A DNA stretch of 64,000 bases from Solirubrobacteraceae bacterium (GCA_023230855.1 JALNWQ010000001.1:186001-250000); one strand, 5' to 3'; positions 16,020 through 25,034 are shown, counted from the stretch's first letter. Numbers and translations: made by a program. The notes: generated by a model from the sequence alone, not told the origin.

Positions 16020-17687
16020 GTGAGCTCCGCACCGTTGCAGGCCGATGTCGTCGTCGTGGGGGCGGGCCTCGCCGGGCTGGCCGCCACCGCCGAGCTCGCC
16101 GAGCGCGGGCGCACCGTGCTCGTCCTCGACCAGGAGCCCGAGGCGTCACTCGGCGGGCAGGCGTTCTGGTCGCTCGGCGGGCTCTTCCTCGTCGACTCGC
16201 CGGAGCAGCGGCGGATGGGCGTGAAGGACTCGTTCGACCTGGCGTGGCAGGACTGGCAGGGCAGCGCGGCGTTCGACCGCGACGAGGACGCGTGGCCGCG
16301 CAGGTGGGCGCGCGCCTACGTCGAGTGGGCCGCCGGGGAGAAGCGCCGGTGGCTGCACGACATGGGCGTCCGCGTGATGCCCAACCCCGGCTGGGCCGAG
16401 CGCGGCGGCCACGGCGCCACCGGGCACGGCAACTCGGTGCCGCGGTTCCACATCACCTGGGGCACCGGGCCGGGCCTGCTCGAGCCGTTCGTCCGTCGCG
16501 TGCGCGCGGCGCAGGAGCGCGGCCTCGTGCGGTTCGCGTTCCGTCACCGCGTCGACGACCTCACCGTCACCGACGGGACCGTCACCGGGGTGAGCGGTTC
16601 GGTCCTCGAGCCGAGCGCCGCCGCGCGGGGCGAGGACAGCTCCCGCGAGGTCGTCGGGGCGTTCACCGCGCAGGCGCAGGCGGTCGTGCTGAGCTCCGGC
16701 GGGATCGGCGCGAACTTCGACCTCGTCCGCCGCAACTGGCCGGAGCGCCTGGGGCCGGCGCCGACCAACCTCATCTCCGGGGTGCCGATGAGCACCGACG
16801 GCCGGATGCTCGGGATCGCCGAGGACGCCGGCGCCAACCTCATCAACCGCGACCGGATGTGGCACTACGTCGAGGGCATCCGCAACTGGGACCCGGTGTG
16901 GAGCCACCACGGCATCCGGATCCTTCCCGCCCCGTCGTCGCTGTGGCTCGACGCCACCGGCAAGCGCCTGCCGGTCCCGCTGTTCCCGGGCTTCGACACG
17001 CTCGGGACGCTCGCGCACATCGGCACCACGGGCCACGACCACACGTGGTTCATCCTCACCGGCAAGATCATCGAGCGGGAGTTCGCGCTGTCCGGGTCGG
17101 AGCAGAACCCCGACATCACCGGCCGCAGCATCCGCGAGCTGCTGCGCCAGCGGCTGGCGTCCGGTCCTCCCGGGCCGGTGCAGAAGTTCATGGACCACGG
17201 GCCGGACTTCGTCGTCCGCGACGACCTGCGCGACCTCGTCGCCGGGATGAACGCCCTGACCGACGCGCCGCTGCTGCGGTACGAGGACGTCGAGCGCGAG
17301 GTCGTCGCCCGTGACCGCGAGATCCTCAACCCGTTCACGAAGGACTCGCAGGTCACCGCGATCCGGGCCGCCCGCCGGTACATCCCGGATCGCATCACCC
17401 GCGTCGCCGCGCCGCACCGGCTGCTGGACCCGAAGGCCGGCCCGCTCATCGGGGTGAAGCTCAACATCCTCACCCGCAAGACCCTCGGCGGGCTGGAGAC
17501 CGACCTGGAGGGCCGCGTGCAGACCCCGGCGGGCCAGGCGTTCCCGGGCCTGTACGCCGCCGGCGAGGTGTCCGGGTTCGGCGGCGGTGGCATGCACGGC
17601 TACAACTCGCTCGAGGGCACCTTCGTCGGGGGGTGCATGTTCAGCGGTCGCACCGCCGGGCGGGCGATCGCGCGGGCGTTGGGATAG
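16020..17687 (+). CDS. FAD-binding dehydrogenase (FAD-dependent oxidoreductase 2 family)
   Basis: A 555-residue flavoprotein. The N-terminal dinucleotide motif GAGLAG spans residues 14-19 and is followed by LGGQAFWSLGGLFLVDSPEQRRMG, the hallmark of the 'FAD-binding dehydrogenase' group related to 3-ketosteroid-delta1-dehydrogenase and fumarate reductase flavoproteins. The C-terminal FAD segment is FPGLYAAGEVSGFGGGGMHG...LEGTFVGGCMFSGR. The substrate is unknown; steroid- or lipid-like compounds are likely in view of the family and the TetR/CMD neighbours. The 3' end overlaps the convergent MocR gene by 88 bases. Confidence 0.88.
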   Translation: MSSAPLQADVVVVGAGLAGLAATAELAERGRTVLVLDQEPEASLGGQAFWSLGGLFLVDSPEQRRMGVKDSFDLAWQDWQGSAAFDRDEDAWPRRWARAYVEWAAGEKRRWLHDMGVRVMPNPGWAERGGHGATGHGNSVPRFHITWGTGPGLLEPFVRRVRAAQERGLVRFAFRHRVDDLTVTDGTVTGVSGSVLEPSAAARGEDSSREVVGAFTAQAQAVVLSSGGIGANFDLVRRNWPERLGPAPTNLISGVPMSTDGRMLGIAEDAGANLINRDRMWHYVEGIRNWDPVWSHHGIRILPAPSSLWLDATGKRLPVPLFPGFDTLGTLAHIGTTGHDHTWFILTGKIIEREFALSGSEQNPDITGRSIRELLRQRLASGPPGPVQKFMDHGPDFVVRDDLRDLVAGMNALTDAPLLRYEDVEREVVARDREILNPFTKDSQVTAIRAARRYIPDRITRVAAPHRLLDPKAGPLIGVKLNILTRKTLGGLETDLEGRVQTPAGQAFPGLYAAGEVSGFGGGGMHGYNSLEGTFVGGCMFSGRTAGRAIARALG

Positions 17688-19165
17688 GTCGCGCCGCCGA
17701 CCTCGGCCAGCGCGTCCGCCAGGCGGCGGACGGCCTCGTCGAGCGCCGGCGCGGGGTGGGCGGCGTAGCCGACGAGCAGGGACCGGGGCGTCATGCCGTA
17801 GACGCGGACCGACCGCTCGGCGAGCGCCGCGTCGAGCGCGAGCGGGTCGATCGGCCGGGGGAGCGCGACGGTGGCGTGGAGCCCTGCGGCCACGCCGAGC
17901 ACGCGCGCCTGCGGCAGGTGCCGGGCGAGGGCGGCGGTCAGCGCGTCGCGGCGGGCGCGGTGACGGCGCCGCAGGGTCCGCAGGTGACGGTCGTAGCCGC
18001 CGGTCTCGACGAGGCGCGCGAGCGTCAGCTGCGACAGCGCGTCCCCACCCATGTCGTCGAGGAGCTTCTCGCCCACGACCGGGGCGACGAGCCGGTGGGG
18101 CAGGACGAGCCACCCCAGGCGCAGCGCCGGGGCGAGGGTCTTCGACACGGACCCGACGTGGACGACGTCGTCCGGGGCCAGGCCCTGCAGCGCGGCGAGC
18201 GGCGGCCGGTCGTAGCGGAACTCCGCGTCGTAGTCGTCCTCGATCACGAGGCCCCCGGACCTCGCCCACGAGACGATCGCGGCACGTCGCTCCTGCGACA
18301 GCGCGACCCCGGTCGGCATCTGGTGCGCCGGGGTCACGAGCGCCGCCGTCGCGTCGCCCAGGCCGTCCACCCACACCCCGTCGTCGTCGACGGGGACCGG
18401 TCGGATCCGGACCCCGGCGTGCTCGAGCGCCCGGCGGTGGTCGGGCAGGCTCGGATCCTCGACGGCGACGACCGCGGGGCCGCCGGCCGCGAGCGCCCGC
18501 GCGAGCAGCGCGAGCCCCTGGACGGCGCCGGACGTGACGACGATCCTCTCCGGGCCGGCGACCACGCCGCGCGCCCGCGCGAGGTAGTCGGCCAGGACGC
18601 CGCGCAGCTCGGGGACGCCCGCCGGGTCCGGGTAGCCCAGGCGGTGGTCCGGCAGCGCCCGCAGCACGTCGCGCAGCGCCCGCGTCCACGCGGCCCGCGG
18701 GAACGCGGAGAGGTCCGGACGGCCGGGGAAGAGGTCGAACCGCGGTGGCGCCGGGGGGACGGTCGCCGACCGCGTGCGCCCGGTGGTCGCCGGGACGCCC
18801 GCCACCGCGGAGCCACCGGAGACGGCCGGGCCCCGGGGGGCGACCGCGCCGCCGGAGGCGAGCGGGCCACCGGTCGACACGGCGCCACCCGCCGTCCCCG
18901 CCACGAACGTGCCCGCCCCGGGGCGGGTGGCGAGGTACCCCTCGGCGACGAGCTGGGCGTAGGCGTCGACGACGAGGCGGCGCGACACGTCGAGGTCGCG
19001 GGCCATCGCCCGCGACGAGGGCATCGCCGCACCGGGCGCGAGCCTGCCCGCGTGGACGGCGCCGCGCAAGCCGTCCTCGAGCTGGGCGCGCAGCGTCCGC
19101 GTCGCGCTCCGGTCGAGCTCGACGAGGAGCTCCGGTCCCGCCGCACCGGTACCCGATCCAGGCAT
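17600..19165 (-). CDS. MocR/PdxR-type regulator: GntR HTH fused to aminotransferase fold
   Basis: A 521-residue chimera. Residues about 15-85 form a GntR winged helix (LRAQLEDGLRGAVHAGRLAPG, DLDVSRRLVVDAYAQLVAEGYL, RPGAGTFVA). A Gly/Ala/Ser/Pro-rich linker (about 88-135) leads to a class I/II aminotransferase-fold domain. The PLP lysine lies in VGSVSKTLAPALRLGWL, and the aromatic/Asp positions IEDDYDAEFRYDRPP are family-typical. Such regulators sense PLP or amino acids and usually control a divergent gene, here the membrane protein/epimerase pair from 19213. The last 29 codons overlap the end of the flavoprotein gene. Confidence 0.9.
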   Translation of the reverse strand: MPGSGTGAAGPELLVELDRSATRTLRAQLEDGLRGAVHAGRLAPGAAMPSSRAMARDLDVSRRLVVDAYAQLVAEGYLATRPGAGTFVAGTAGGAVSTGGPLASGGAVAPRGPAVSGGSAVAGVPATTGRTRSATVPPAPPRFDLFPGRPDLSAFPRAAWTRALRDVLRALPDHRLGYPDPAGVPELRGVLADYLARARGVVAGPERIVVTSGAVQGLALLARALAAGGPAVVAVEDPSLPDHRRALEHAGVRIRPVPVDDDGVWVDGLGDATAALVTPAHQMPTGVALSQERRAAIVSWARSGGLVIEDDYDAEFRYDRPPLAALQGLAPDDVVHVGSVSKTLAPALRLGWLVLPHRLVAPVVGEKLLDDMGGDALSQLTLARLVETGGYDRHLRTLRRRHRARRDALTAALARHLPQARVLGVAAGLHATVALPRPIDPLALDAALAERSVRVYGMTPRSLLVGYAAHPAPALDEAVRRLADALAEVGGATYPNARAIARPAVRPLNMHPPTKVPSSEL

Positions 19166-19199
19166 CGAAGTGGATCTTGGCAGGGGACCGGTCGCGGTC

Positions 19200-19205
19200 T
19201 AGCGT
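19200..19205 (+). promoter_or_regulatory. Putative -10 box of the membrane protein/epimerase pair
   Basis: TAGCGT lies 7 nt before the ATG at 19213, inside the 47-bp gap to the divergent MocR gene, where that regulator is likely to bind. Confidence 0.45.
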
Positions 19206-19212
19206 CCCCGCC

Positions 19213-19566
19213 ATGGGCTCCCCGGACACCGTCCCCCGCAGATCGCCGACGACGCTCCCGCCCGAAGCGGTCACCGCGGGCATCGTCGGCCTGGCGCTCC
19301 TCGCGACGCTGCGGTGGCCGGCGTTGCGCTCCGGGGTGCTCGCCGCGGCGACCGCAACGCTCGCGTTGCACGCCGTGAACCACTGGGTCGACCTGGGCGA
19401 GGCGCACCGCGACTGGGTCGGCGTCTTCGACGGGGTGACCCTGACCGGGATGGCGCTGCTCGGCGCGTCGCTCACCGCGAGCGCGATGCGCGGCGGCGGC
19501 GCGGAGGGCGCCGCCGGCGGAACGTCGCCCGGGGCCCCCGCCGCGGGACGGGGGAGGGGCGGATGA
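19213..19566 (+). CDS. Small membrane protein, unknown function
   Basis: 117 residues with about three hydrophobic segments (AVTAGIVGLALLATLRW; GVLAAATATLALHAVNHW; GVTLTGMALLGASLTASAM) and a Gly/Ala-rich tail. The His and Asp in HAVNHWVDLGEAH lie near the membrane interface. It shares an ATGA overlap with the epimerase gene, so the two are translationally coupled. I do not recognise a family. Confidence 0.65.
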   Translation: MGSPDTVPRRSPTTLPPEAVTAGIVGLALLATLRWPALRSGVLAAATATLALHAVNHWVDLGEAHRDWVGVFDGVTLTGMALLGASLTASAMRGGGAEGAAGGTSPGAPAAGRGRGG

Positions 19567-20516
19567 GGGTCCTCGTCGCCGGCGCGAGCGGAGCGATCGG
19601 CCGGCCGCTCGTGCCACAGCTGCTCGCCGCCGGGCACGACGTCGTCGGCATCACCCGGCGCGACGACCGCGCCGCCGCGATCCGGGCCACCGGGGCCGAC
19701 GCGGTGGTCCTCGACGTCCTCGACCGGGGCGCCGTCGACCGCACCGTTCGCGAGCTGCGCCCGGACGTCGTCGTCGACCAGCTCACGAGCCTGCCGGAGG
19801 AGTACGACCTGCGCCGCCTCGACCTGCTCTACGGCGAGACGAACCGCGTGCGCCGCGACGGCACCGGCGCGTTGCTCGCCGCCGCCGAGGCGCACGGCGT
19901 CGGGCGCTACCTCGTCCAGTCGATCGCGTTCCTCTACGCGCCCGAGGGCGACCGCGTGCAGGACGAGGACGGGCGGCCCTGGACGGACGCGCCGGAGCCG
20001 ATGGGCGAGGCGATCCGGATCATGGTCGACAACGAGCGTCGCGTCATCGGATCGGACCGCCTCGTGGGGCTGGCGCTGCGGTACGGGTTCTTCTACGGGC
20101 CGGGGACGTACCTCGCGCCGGGCGGGTCGTTCGAGCGGATGACCCGCCGGCGGATGCTGCCGATCGTGGGGCGGGGCACGGGGCTGACGTCGTACGTCCA
20201 CGTCCACGACGCCGCGTCGGCGACGGTCGCCGCGGTCGAGCGCGGCGGACCGGGGATCTACAACGTCGTCGACGACGAGCCGGCGGCGCAGCGCGAGTGG
20301 ACCCCCGAGCTCGCCCGGGCGCTGGGGGCGGGACGGCCGCTGCGGCTCCCGCGGTGGGTCGCCCGCGTGGCCGCGGGGCCCCTCGTCGCCGGGATGGCGC
20401 TCGAGATGCGCGGCGCCGACAACGCGCGGGCCCGGCAGGAGCTGCGGTGGGAGCCGGCGCTCCCGTCGTGGCGCGAGGGGTTCCGGACCGCGCTCGACGC
20501 GGACCCGCCGCGGTAG
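19563..20516 (+). CDS. NAD-dependent epimerase/dehydratase (extended SDR) family protein
   Basis: 317 residues. It starts with the Rossmann motif MRVLVAGASGAIGRPLVPQL (GxxGxxG, residues 7-13) and DVLD at the cofactor-adjacent strand. LVQSIAFLYAP holds Ser and Tyr in positions roughly like the SDR catalytic set, but no canonical YxxxK is present (the segment after it is EGDRVQDEDG), so the classical catalytic dyad looks altered. LRYGFFYGPGTYL and VHVHDAASATVAAVE are typical of atypical/extended SDRs. The substrate is unknown. ATG 19563 overlaps the preceding stop. Confidence 0.82.
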   Translation: MRVLVAGASGAIGRPLVPQLLAAGHDVVGITRRDDRAAAIRATGADAVVLDVLDRGAVDRTVRELRPDVVVDQLTSLPEEYDLRRLDLLYGETNRVRRDGTGALLAAAEAHGVGRYLVQSIAFLYAPEGDRVQDEDGRPWTDAPEPMGEAIRIMVDNERRVIGSDRLVGLALRYGFFYGPGTYLAPGGSFERMTRRRMLPIVGRGTGLTSYVHVHDAASATVAAVERGGPGIYNVVDDEPAAQREWTPELARALGAGRPLRLPRWVARVAAGPLVAGMALEMRGADNARARQELRWEPALPSWREGFRTALDADPPR

Positions 20517-20527
20517 GCGGGGGCGCG

Positions 20528-20581
20528 CGTCGCGGGCCGTCCTCGCGGACCACCGTCGAGGGACGACGGCGATCCGCGACG
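20528..20581. terminator. Possible bidirectional terminator hairpin
   Basis: CGTCGCGG (20528-20535) pairs with CCGCGACG (20574-20581), with further partial pairing inside (GCCGTC with GACGACGGC). It sits between two convergent genes and has no U-tract, so any terminator function is inferred from place and structure. Confidence 0.35.
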
Positions 20582-20590
20582 ACGACGGCG

Positions 20591-21481
20591 TCAGGAGCCG
20601 ACGCGCTTGACCCGCCGGAGCCCGCGGTCCAGGCGCTTGAGGCTCGCCGAGCCGTACATGCGGCGGTAGCTCTTGCGGGCGTTGCGGAGCGACTTCTTCT
20701 GGCCCAGGGCCTTGCGGTGCGCCGCGATCACGCCGCGGACCGCGCGCTGGCCCTCACGGGCCTGGCGTCCCTTGGACTTCTTCAGCCGCGAGAGCTTCCG
20801 CGTGGCGCTGCGGAGCTCCTTGCGGTGGTCGCTCTTCCTCGAGGCGCGCTCCCAGCCTCCGCGCTCGCCCTTCGTCGGCGAGTACGTGTACCAGGACTGG
20901 TACGGGTAGCGCGCGGCCCGCGACCAGTCGAGCGACTCCCACCGCGGGTCGCCGACGCGGATCCGGCCCTTGCCGTCCGTGATGATCGCGGTCGACCCGC
21001 TGTCGAGCGTGGAGTGCCGCCACGGGCCGTCCTGGCCGCGGTGGTAGCCGATGGCCGAGAACGAGCCGCTCGCTCCGCCGGTGTTGAGGACGGCGACGAC
21101 CTCGGGCGGATGGAACTCGTCCGGGGTCTCGGCGTGGACGATCATGCCCTTGCCGCGCAGGGAGTCGTGGCGCGGGTAGTCGACGACCGACTGGCATCCG
21201 CCGGCGATGCCGCCGGCCTCGGGGCAGTCGAGGTCGCGATCGGGCCGCAGCACGGTCTCCAGGCCACCCTGCTCGTGGCGGACCGCGATGCCGATCGGCC
21301 CTCCTCCGCCCTCGGCGGCGTGCAGGGTGAACTGCCAGTTCTTGTGCGAGATCGACGAGCGTTGCGGGCTGTCGGGCTCGGCCGGCTGGGCCGCGGTGGC
21401 CGACGTGGCGCCTGACAAGGCGAGTGCGGCGGTACCCAGGACGGCGAGGTGCCACCGGGGACGGAACGGACGGGTCGTCAT
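20591..21481 (-). CDS. Secreted protein with strongly cationic C-terminal tail
   Basis: 296 residues. A signal peptide (RPRWHLAVLGTAALALSG, cut near ATSATAA/Q) is followed by a region of about 170 residues with two Cys (LDCPEAGGIAGGC) that may form a disulfide, and strands such as GPIGIAVRHEQGG and GKGMIVHAETP. From about residue 205 on the protein is rich in Lys and Arg (KSDHRKELRSATRKLSRLKK, KALGQKKSLRNARKSYRRMY) and predicted helical. It could bind nucleic acid, cell wall polymers or membranes. A GGAG ribosome binding site precedes the ATG at 21481. I recognise no family. Confidence 0.65.
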   Translation of the reverse strand: MTTRPFRPRWHLAVLGTAALALSGATSATAAQPAEPDSPQRSSISHKNWQFTLHAAEGGGGPIGIAVRHEQGGLETVLRPDRDLDCPEAGGIAGGCQSVVDYPRHDSLRGKGMIVHAETPDEFHPPEVVAVLNTGGASGSFSAIGYHRGQDGPWRHSTLDSGSTAIITDGKGRIRVGDPRWESLDWSRAARYPYQSWYTYSPTKGERGGWERASRKSDHRKELRSATRKLSRLKKSKGRQAREGQRAVRGVIAAHRKALGQKKSLRNARKSYRRMYGSASLKRLDRGLRRVKRVGS

Positions 21482-21628
21482 CGGACGATCTCCTTCGTGG
21501 GGGGTGCTGCGTGGCGCAGCGGGACACGATCACCCTCTCACGCCGGACCGGGCCGGTGGCGCACGCCCGAGGTGATGCGCCGCGACAGCGTATGCGCGCC
21601 AGGATGGCGGCGCGCCTCCGCGGTCGAC

Positions 21629-22006
21629 TCAGCGCACCCCGACGAGGTCCACGATGAAGACGAGCGTCTCGTCCGGGCCGATGACGCCGCCGGCGCCCTG
21701 CTTGCCGTACGCGAGCTCGGGCGAGATCGTCAGGCGGCGGCGACCGCCGACCTTCATCCCCTCGACGCCCTGGTCCCAGCCGGGGATGACCATGCCGCGG
21801 CCCAAGCCGAACTTGAACGTGTCGCCGCGGTCCCACGACGCGTCGAACTGCTTGCCGGTGGCGAACGACACGCCGACGTAGTGCACCTCGACCGTCTGCC
21901 CCTTGCGGGCCTCGTCGCCGTCGCCGACGGTGATGTCGCGGACGTCGAGCGCGTACGGCGCGGGCTTGGCGTCGGGGATCTCGACCTGCGGCTTCTCGGT
22001 GGGCAT
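21629..22006 (-). CDS. FKBP-type peptidyl-prolyl cis-trans isomerase
   Basis: 125 residues, a single FKBP domain: GQTVEVHYVGVSFATGKQFD, the active-site WDRGDTFKFGLGRGMVIPGWDQGVEGM, RRRLTISPELAYG and ETLVFIVDLVGV. It speeds prolyl bond isomerisation in folding proteins. No signal peptide is visible, so it is cytosolic. I prefer the ATG at 22006 to the GTG at 22015 because TACCGT (22014-22019 on the complementary strand) ends 7 nt before it, as in other genes here. Confidence 0.93.
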   Translation of the reverse strand: MPTEKPQVEIPDAKPAPYALDVRDITVGDGDEARKGQTVEVHYVGVSFATGKQFDASWDRGDTFKFGLGRGMVIPGWDQGVEGMKVGGRRRLTISPELAYGKQGAGGVIGPDETLVFIVDLVGVR

Positions 22007-22052
22007 GCGCGGCACGGTACCCGTGCGGCGCCCCGGGCCGTCGGGCTCCGGG

Positions 22053-22111
22053 TTGGACGCCGCGCTCCCGCGGCGTTACGATGGGACGAAGCAGGGCAGT
22101 TTGTCTCAAAC
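22053..22111 (+). promoter_or_regulatory. Promoter and downstream palindromic operator of the MpaB gene
   Basis: TTGGAC (22053-22058) and TACGAT (22077-22082) have 18-bp spacing. About 10 bp after the expected transcription start is the inverted repeat GTTTG-TCT-CAAAC (22099-22111), well placed for a repressor. The leader of about 40 nt carries GAGG before the ATG at 22130. Confidence 0.5.
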
Positions 22112-22129
22112 CGATCGAGGTCGACGACC

Positions 22130-23092
22130 ATGCACGGCCCCTCCGCCAATCCCGCCCCGGCCACCTCGCCCACCGACTCCGGTGACGCCGCCGAGGCCCC
22201 CGGCCGGACCGACCCGGGCGCGAGGACCGCTCCCGAGCTGCTCGGTCCCGACTCGATCATGTGGGACGTCACCGGCAACACGCTGGGCCTCATGACGACG
22301 TCGTCGGCGTTCGTCCTGCAGGTCATGCACCCGACGATCGGCGCGGCCGTCGAGCGGCACTCGGTGTACCGCACCGATCCCGGCGGTCGGGCGCAGCGGT
22401 CGCTCGACTCGGTGCTGCTGTGGATCTACGGCGGGCAGGCCGCGATCGAGGAGGGCGAGCGGCTGCGGCGGCTGCACGCTCCGATCAAGGGGACCGACGA
22501 GCAGGGCCGCCGCTACAGCGCGCTGAACGCCGAGGCGTACGCGTGGGTGCATGGCACGGCGTTCGCGGCCACCGTCACGAGCTGGCCGTACGTCAAGGGC
22601 CGGCCGATGACCGACGACGAGCAGGACGCGCTGTACGAGGAGATCCTCAAGCTCGGCGACATCCTGCAGGTGCCGCGTCGGTTCATGCCGCCCACGCGCG
22701 AGGCGTACTGGGAGTACTACGACGAGATGATCCGCGAGCGGCTGGAGGCCCACCCGGAGGCCCGGTTCCTCGTCGGCCCCGGGTTGCACCTGCCGGCCCC
22801 GCCGTTCCTCCCCCGGGCGCTCCGTCCGCTGTGGAGGCCGGTCGAGGAGACGGTGGCGCACCTCGCCTACCTCGTCACCGTCGGGTTCATGCCCGCCGAC
22901 GCGCGCGAGAAGCTGGGCCTGGACTGGACGCGCCGCCACGACGTGGAGCTCGAGCTGCTGTTCGCCGTCGCCCGTCCGGTCCACCGTCGGCTGCCCGAGC
23001 GCCTGCGCTACTTCCCGCTCGCCGCCGCCGCGCGTCGGAAGGCCCGTGAGGTCCAGCGGATCCGGGGGCGGGCCCGGACGTCGTTCGTCTGA
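22130..23092 (+). CDS. Oxygenase MpaB family protein (DUF2236)
   Basis: A 320-residue member of the DUF2236/MpaB family, related to latex-clearing protein Lcp, which uses heme b to cleave polyisoprene; MpaB itself acts on a prenyl chain. Typical blocks are VLQVMHPTIGAAVERHSVYRTDP, QRSLDSVLLWIYGG, VHGTAFAATVTSW and a Trp/Tyr-rich EAYWEYYDEMIRERL. The candidate heme ligands are the His residues of HPTIGAAVERH and WVHG. ATG 22130 is the first start after the promoter, and the upstream frame is shadow sequence. It ends 12 bases from the convergent secreted-protein gene. Confidence 0.85.
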   Translation: MHGPSANPAPATSPTDSGDAAEAPGRTDPGARTAPELLGPDSIMWDVTGNTLGLMTTSSAFVLQVMHPTIGAAVERHSVYRTDPGGRAQRSLDSVLLWIYGGQAAIEEGERLRRLHAPIKGTDEQGRRYSALNAEAYAWVHGTAFAATVTSWPYVKGRPMTDDEQDALYEEILKLGDILQVPRRFMPPTREAYWEYYDEMIRERLEAHPEARFLVGPGLHLPAPPFLPRALRPLWRPVEETVAHLAYLVTVGFMPADAREKLGLDWTRRHDVELELLFAVARPVHRRLPERLRYFPLAAAARRKAREVQRIRGRARTSFV

Positions 23093-23104
23093 TCCCGCGC
23101 GGCG

Positions 23105-24856
23105 TCAGCGCGTCCGGCGGATCGCGGTGATCGTGCGCGCCCGCTCGCCGCGCGGGGTGACGCGCAGGCGCACGCGGTAGCGGCCGGCGGGAAGGGCCTT
23201 CAGGCGACGGGTGACGGTGCCCGCGCGACGCGTCGAGAACGAGCTGCGGCGGACGGCGATCCACACGCGCTTCCGGCCACGGGTGCGACGCCGCTCGATC
23301 CTGATCCGGCCGCGCGCCGCGCCGGGCAGCACGAACCGCACCCGCGCGCGGGTCAGGCGGATCGCGGACCGGAGGATCCTGGCGCGGCGGACGACCGGGC
23401 GGCCGGTCGCCGGCGGCGTCGGTGCGGCGGTCGGCGGCGTCGCTGCCGCCGCCGCGCCCGGATCCCCGACGTCGGCGGGGCTGTCGGCCGGCTCGATCCC
23501 GGGCGGGCAGGGCACGTGCGCGCAGGCGGCGCGCACGTCATCCGTCAGGTCGGCCACCCGCATCGGGACCCGATGGGGACTGTCGGCCGCGTTGGTCGCG
23601 ACGACCGCCGTCGCCTCGTACGCGTCGCGACGCACCGCCTCGTCCACGACGATCGGGATCGTTCCGGCGGCGAGCATCCGCAGCACGCCGTGGCGATGCC
23701 CGAGGACGTCCCCGGCACGACACGGCAGGGCGACCCACGACCGGCCGTGGTCCTCGCACCGGAACAGGGCGGCGTCGCGGCCCTCGAACCGCACCTCGCG
23801 GATCCACAGGTCGTCGTCGCCGTCGTTGGCGATGGGGATCTCGTAGCTGTTGAAGCCCCATCCGCGGACGAGCCACGGCGCGTCGCCGAACGCGTCCGAC
23901 ATCCACATCCGGAACGGCTCGGTCCGTGCGATCGGCCCGGTGACGGAGCCCGGGTGCGGGGTCTCGTCGATCGGGTAGCGCGGCGGCGGGTAGGTGCCGG
24001 ACGACGACGCGTCGTGGCCGTCGTGGTGCGACCCGTACTGGTCGATCGCTAGGTGCGGCAGCCGCGCGGCCAGCTCGATGTCGACACCGGGACGGTCCTC
24101 GTCCGGAGCCACGACGAGGCGGTTGCGTGCGGGGCCGCCGCCGGGCTGGGGCCCGAGCCAGTGGCCGGGCAGCCCGAACCGGCTCTGGGCGCTCACCGAC
24201 ACGGGGCCCGCCGGGACGAGGGCCTCGTAGCGGCCGTCGGGGTGGACGGTGACGTCGTCGAGGCCGCCCTGCTCCCCCTCGGGGTGCACCCACACCTGCA
24301 GGCGCTCGCCGGCGGGCGCGCCACCGCGGACCGTGATCCGGCCGGACACGGTCGCCGACCGCCGACGCATCACGAGGTCCACCCGCTCGACCTCGCCGGC
24401 GCCGGGCCGGACGTGGCGGATCGTCCAGCCGGGCGTCGGCGGGTCGGGCTTGCCGCTCGCGCCGCCTATGTAGCCGGGCTTGCGCGAGGTGACCCCGAAG
24501 CCGTTGCCGAGCAGGTCGCAATCCTCGACGAGGACGATGCGGTACCGGCCACGATCGTCGGTGGTGTCATGCGATCCCACGGAGCGGGATCCGCCGTCGA
24601 CCCGCCGGGTGGCGCTCGCGTCGACGACGGCGTCCTCGACCGGGCGACCGTCGTCGTCGACCACGACGCCGTGGACCACGCCCCGATCGCCGTGGGGCGT
24701 CGACCACGCATCGCTCGCGGCGGCGAGGGTCGGCGTCGTCGGCCCGACGCCGAGCAGCATCGCGACGACGACGGCCAGCGCGCCCGTGGTGGTCGCGGCC
24801 GCGCGGCGTGGGCGGCGTCCGGGGGCGGGGATCGGGGACGTGCGCGGGCGACCCAT
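23105..24856 (-). CDS. Secreted multidomain protein, paralogue of the 27301-28965 gene (paralogue A)
   Basis: 583 residues from ATG 24856. A Sec or twin-Arg-like signal region (RRPRRAAATTTGALAVVVAM) is followed by two carboxypeptidase-regulatory-like beta-sandwiches (GVVVDDDGRPVEDAVVDAS; SGRITVRGGAPAGERLQVWV), then a linking IDQYGSHHDGHD/PPPRYPIDETP segment, a domain with WGFNSYEIPIANDGDDDLWI and DAALFRCED that resembles the ASPM-SPD2-Hydin-like or choice-of-anchor folds, and a Pro/Ala linker with a basic C-terminal beta domain (AGRYRVRLRVT). No catalytic residues are evident, and it looks like a binding or structural surface protein. The extra 30 residues from 24946 are less likely. Confidence 0.72.
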   Translation of the reverse strand: MGRPRTSPIPAPGRRPRRAAATTTGALAVVVAMLLGVGPTTPTLAAASDAWSTPHGDRGVVHGVVVDDDGRPVEDAVVDASATRRVDGGSRSVGSHDTTDDRGRYRIVLVEDCDLLGNGFGVTSRKPGYIGGASGKPDPPTPGWTIRHVRPGAGEVERVDLVMRRRSATVSGRITVRGGAPAGERLQVWVHPEGEQGGLDDVTVHPDGRYEALVPAGPVSVSAQSRFGLPGHWLGPQPGGGPARNRLVVAPDEDRPGVDIELAARLPHLAIDQYGSHHDGHDASSSGTYPPPRYPIDETPHPGSVTGPIARTEPFRMWMSDAFGDAPWLVRGWGFNSYEIPIANDGDDDLWIREVRFEGRDAALFRCEDHGRSWVALPCRAGDVLGHRHGVLRMLAAGTIPIVVDEAVRRDAYEATAVVATNAADSPHRVPMRVADLTDDVRAACAHVPCPPGIEPADSPADVGDPGAAAAATPPTAAPTPPATGRPVVRRARILRSAIRLTRARVRFVLPGAARGRIRIERRRTRGRKRVWIAVRRSSFSTRRAGTVTRRLKALPAGRYRVRLRVTPRGERARTITAIRRTR

Positions 24857-25034
24857 CCGGTCGCCATCGGTCGTGACGGGCTCGGGCTTGAGCGGATGGC
24901 GCTCGCGCGGACGTCCCGCCACGACCGCGCCGCCCGTCGCGGGCACCCCGCACGGCCTCCTCCTTCGGAGGTGATGACGGTGGTCGAGGGAGGGATCTTC
25001 GGCGCGGGACGCCGGCCGGGGGCCGTCACGGGGC

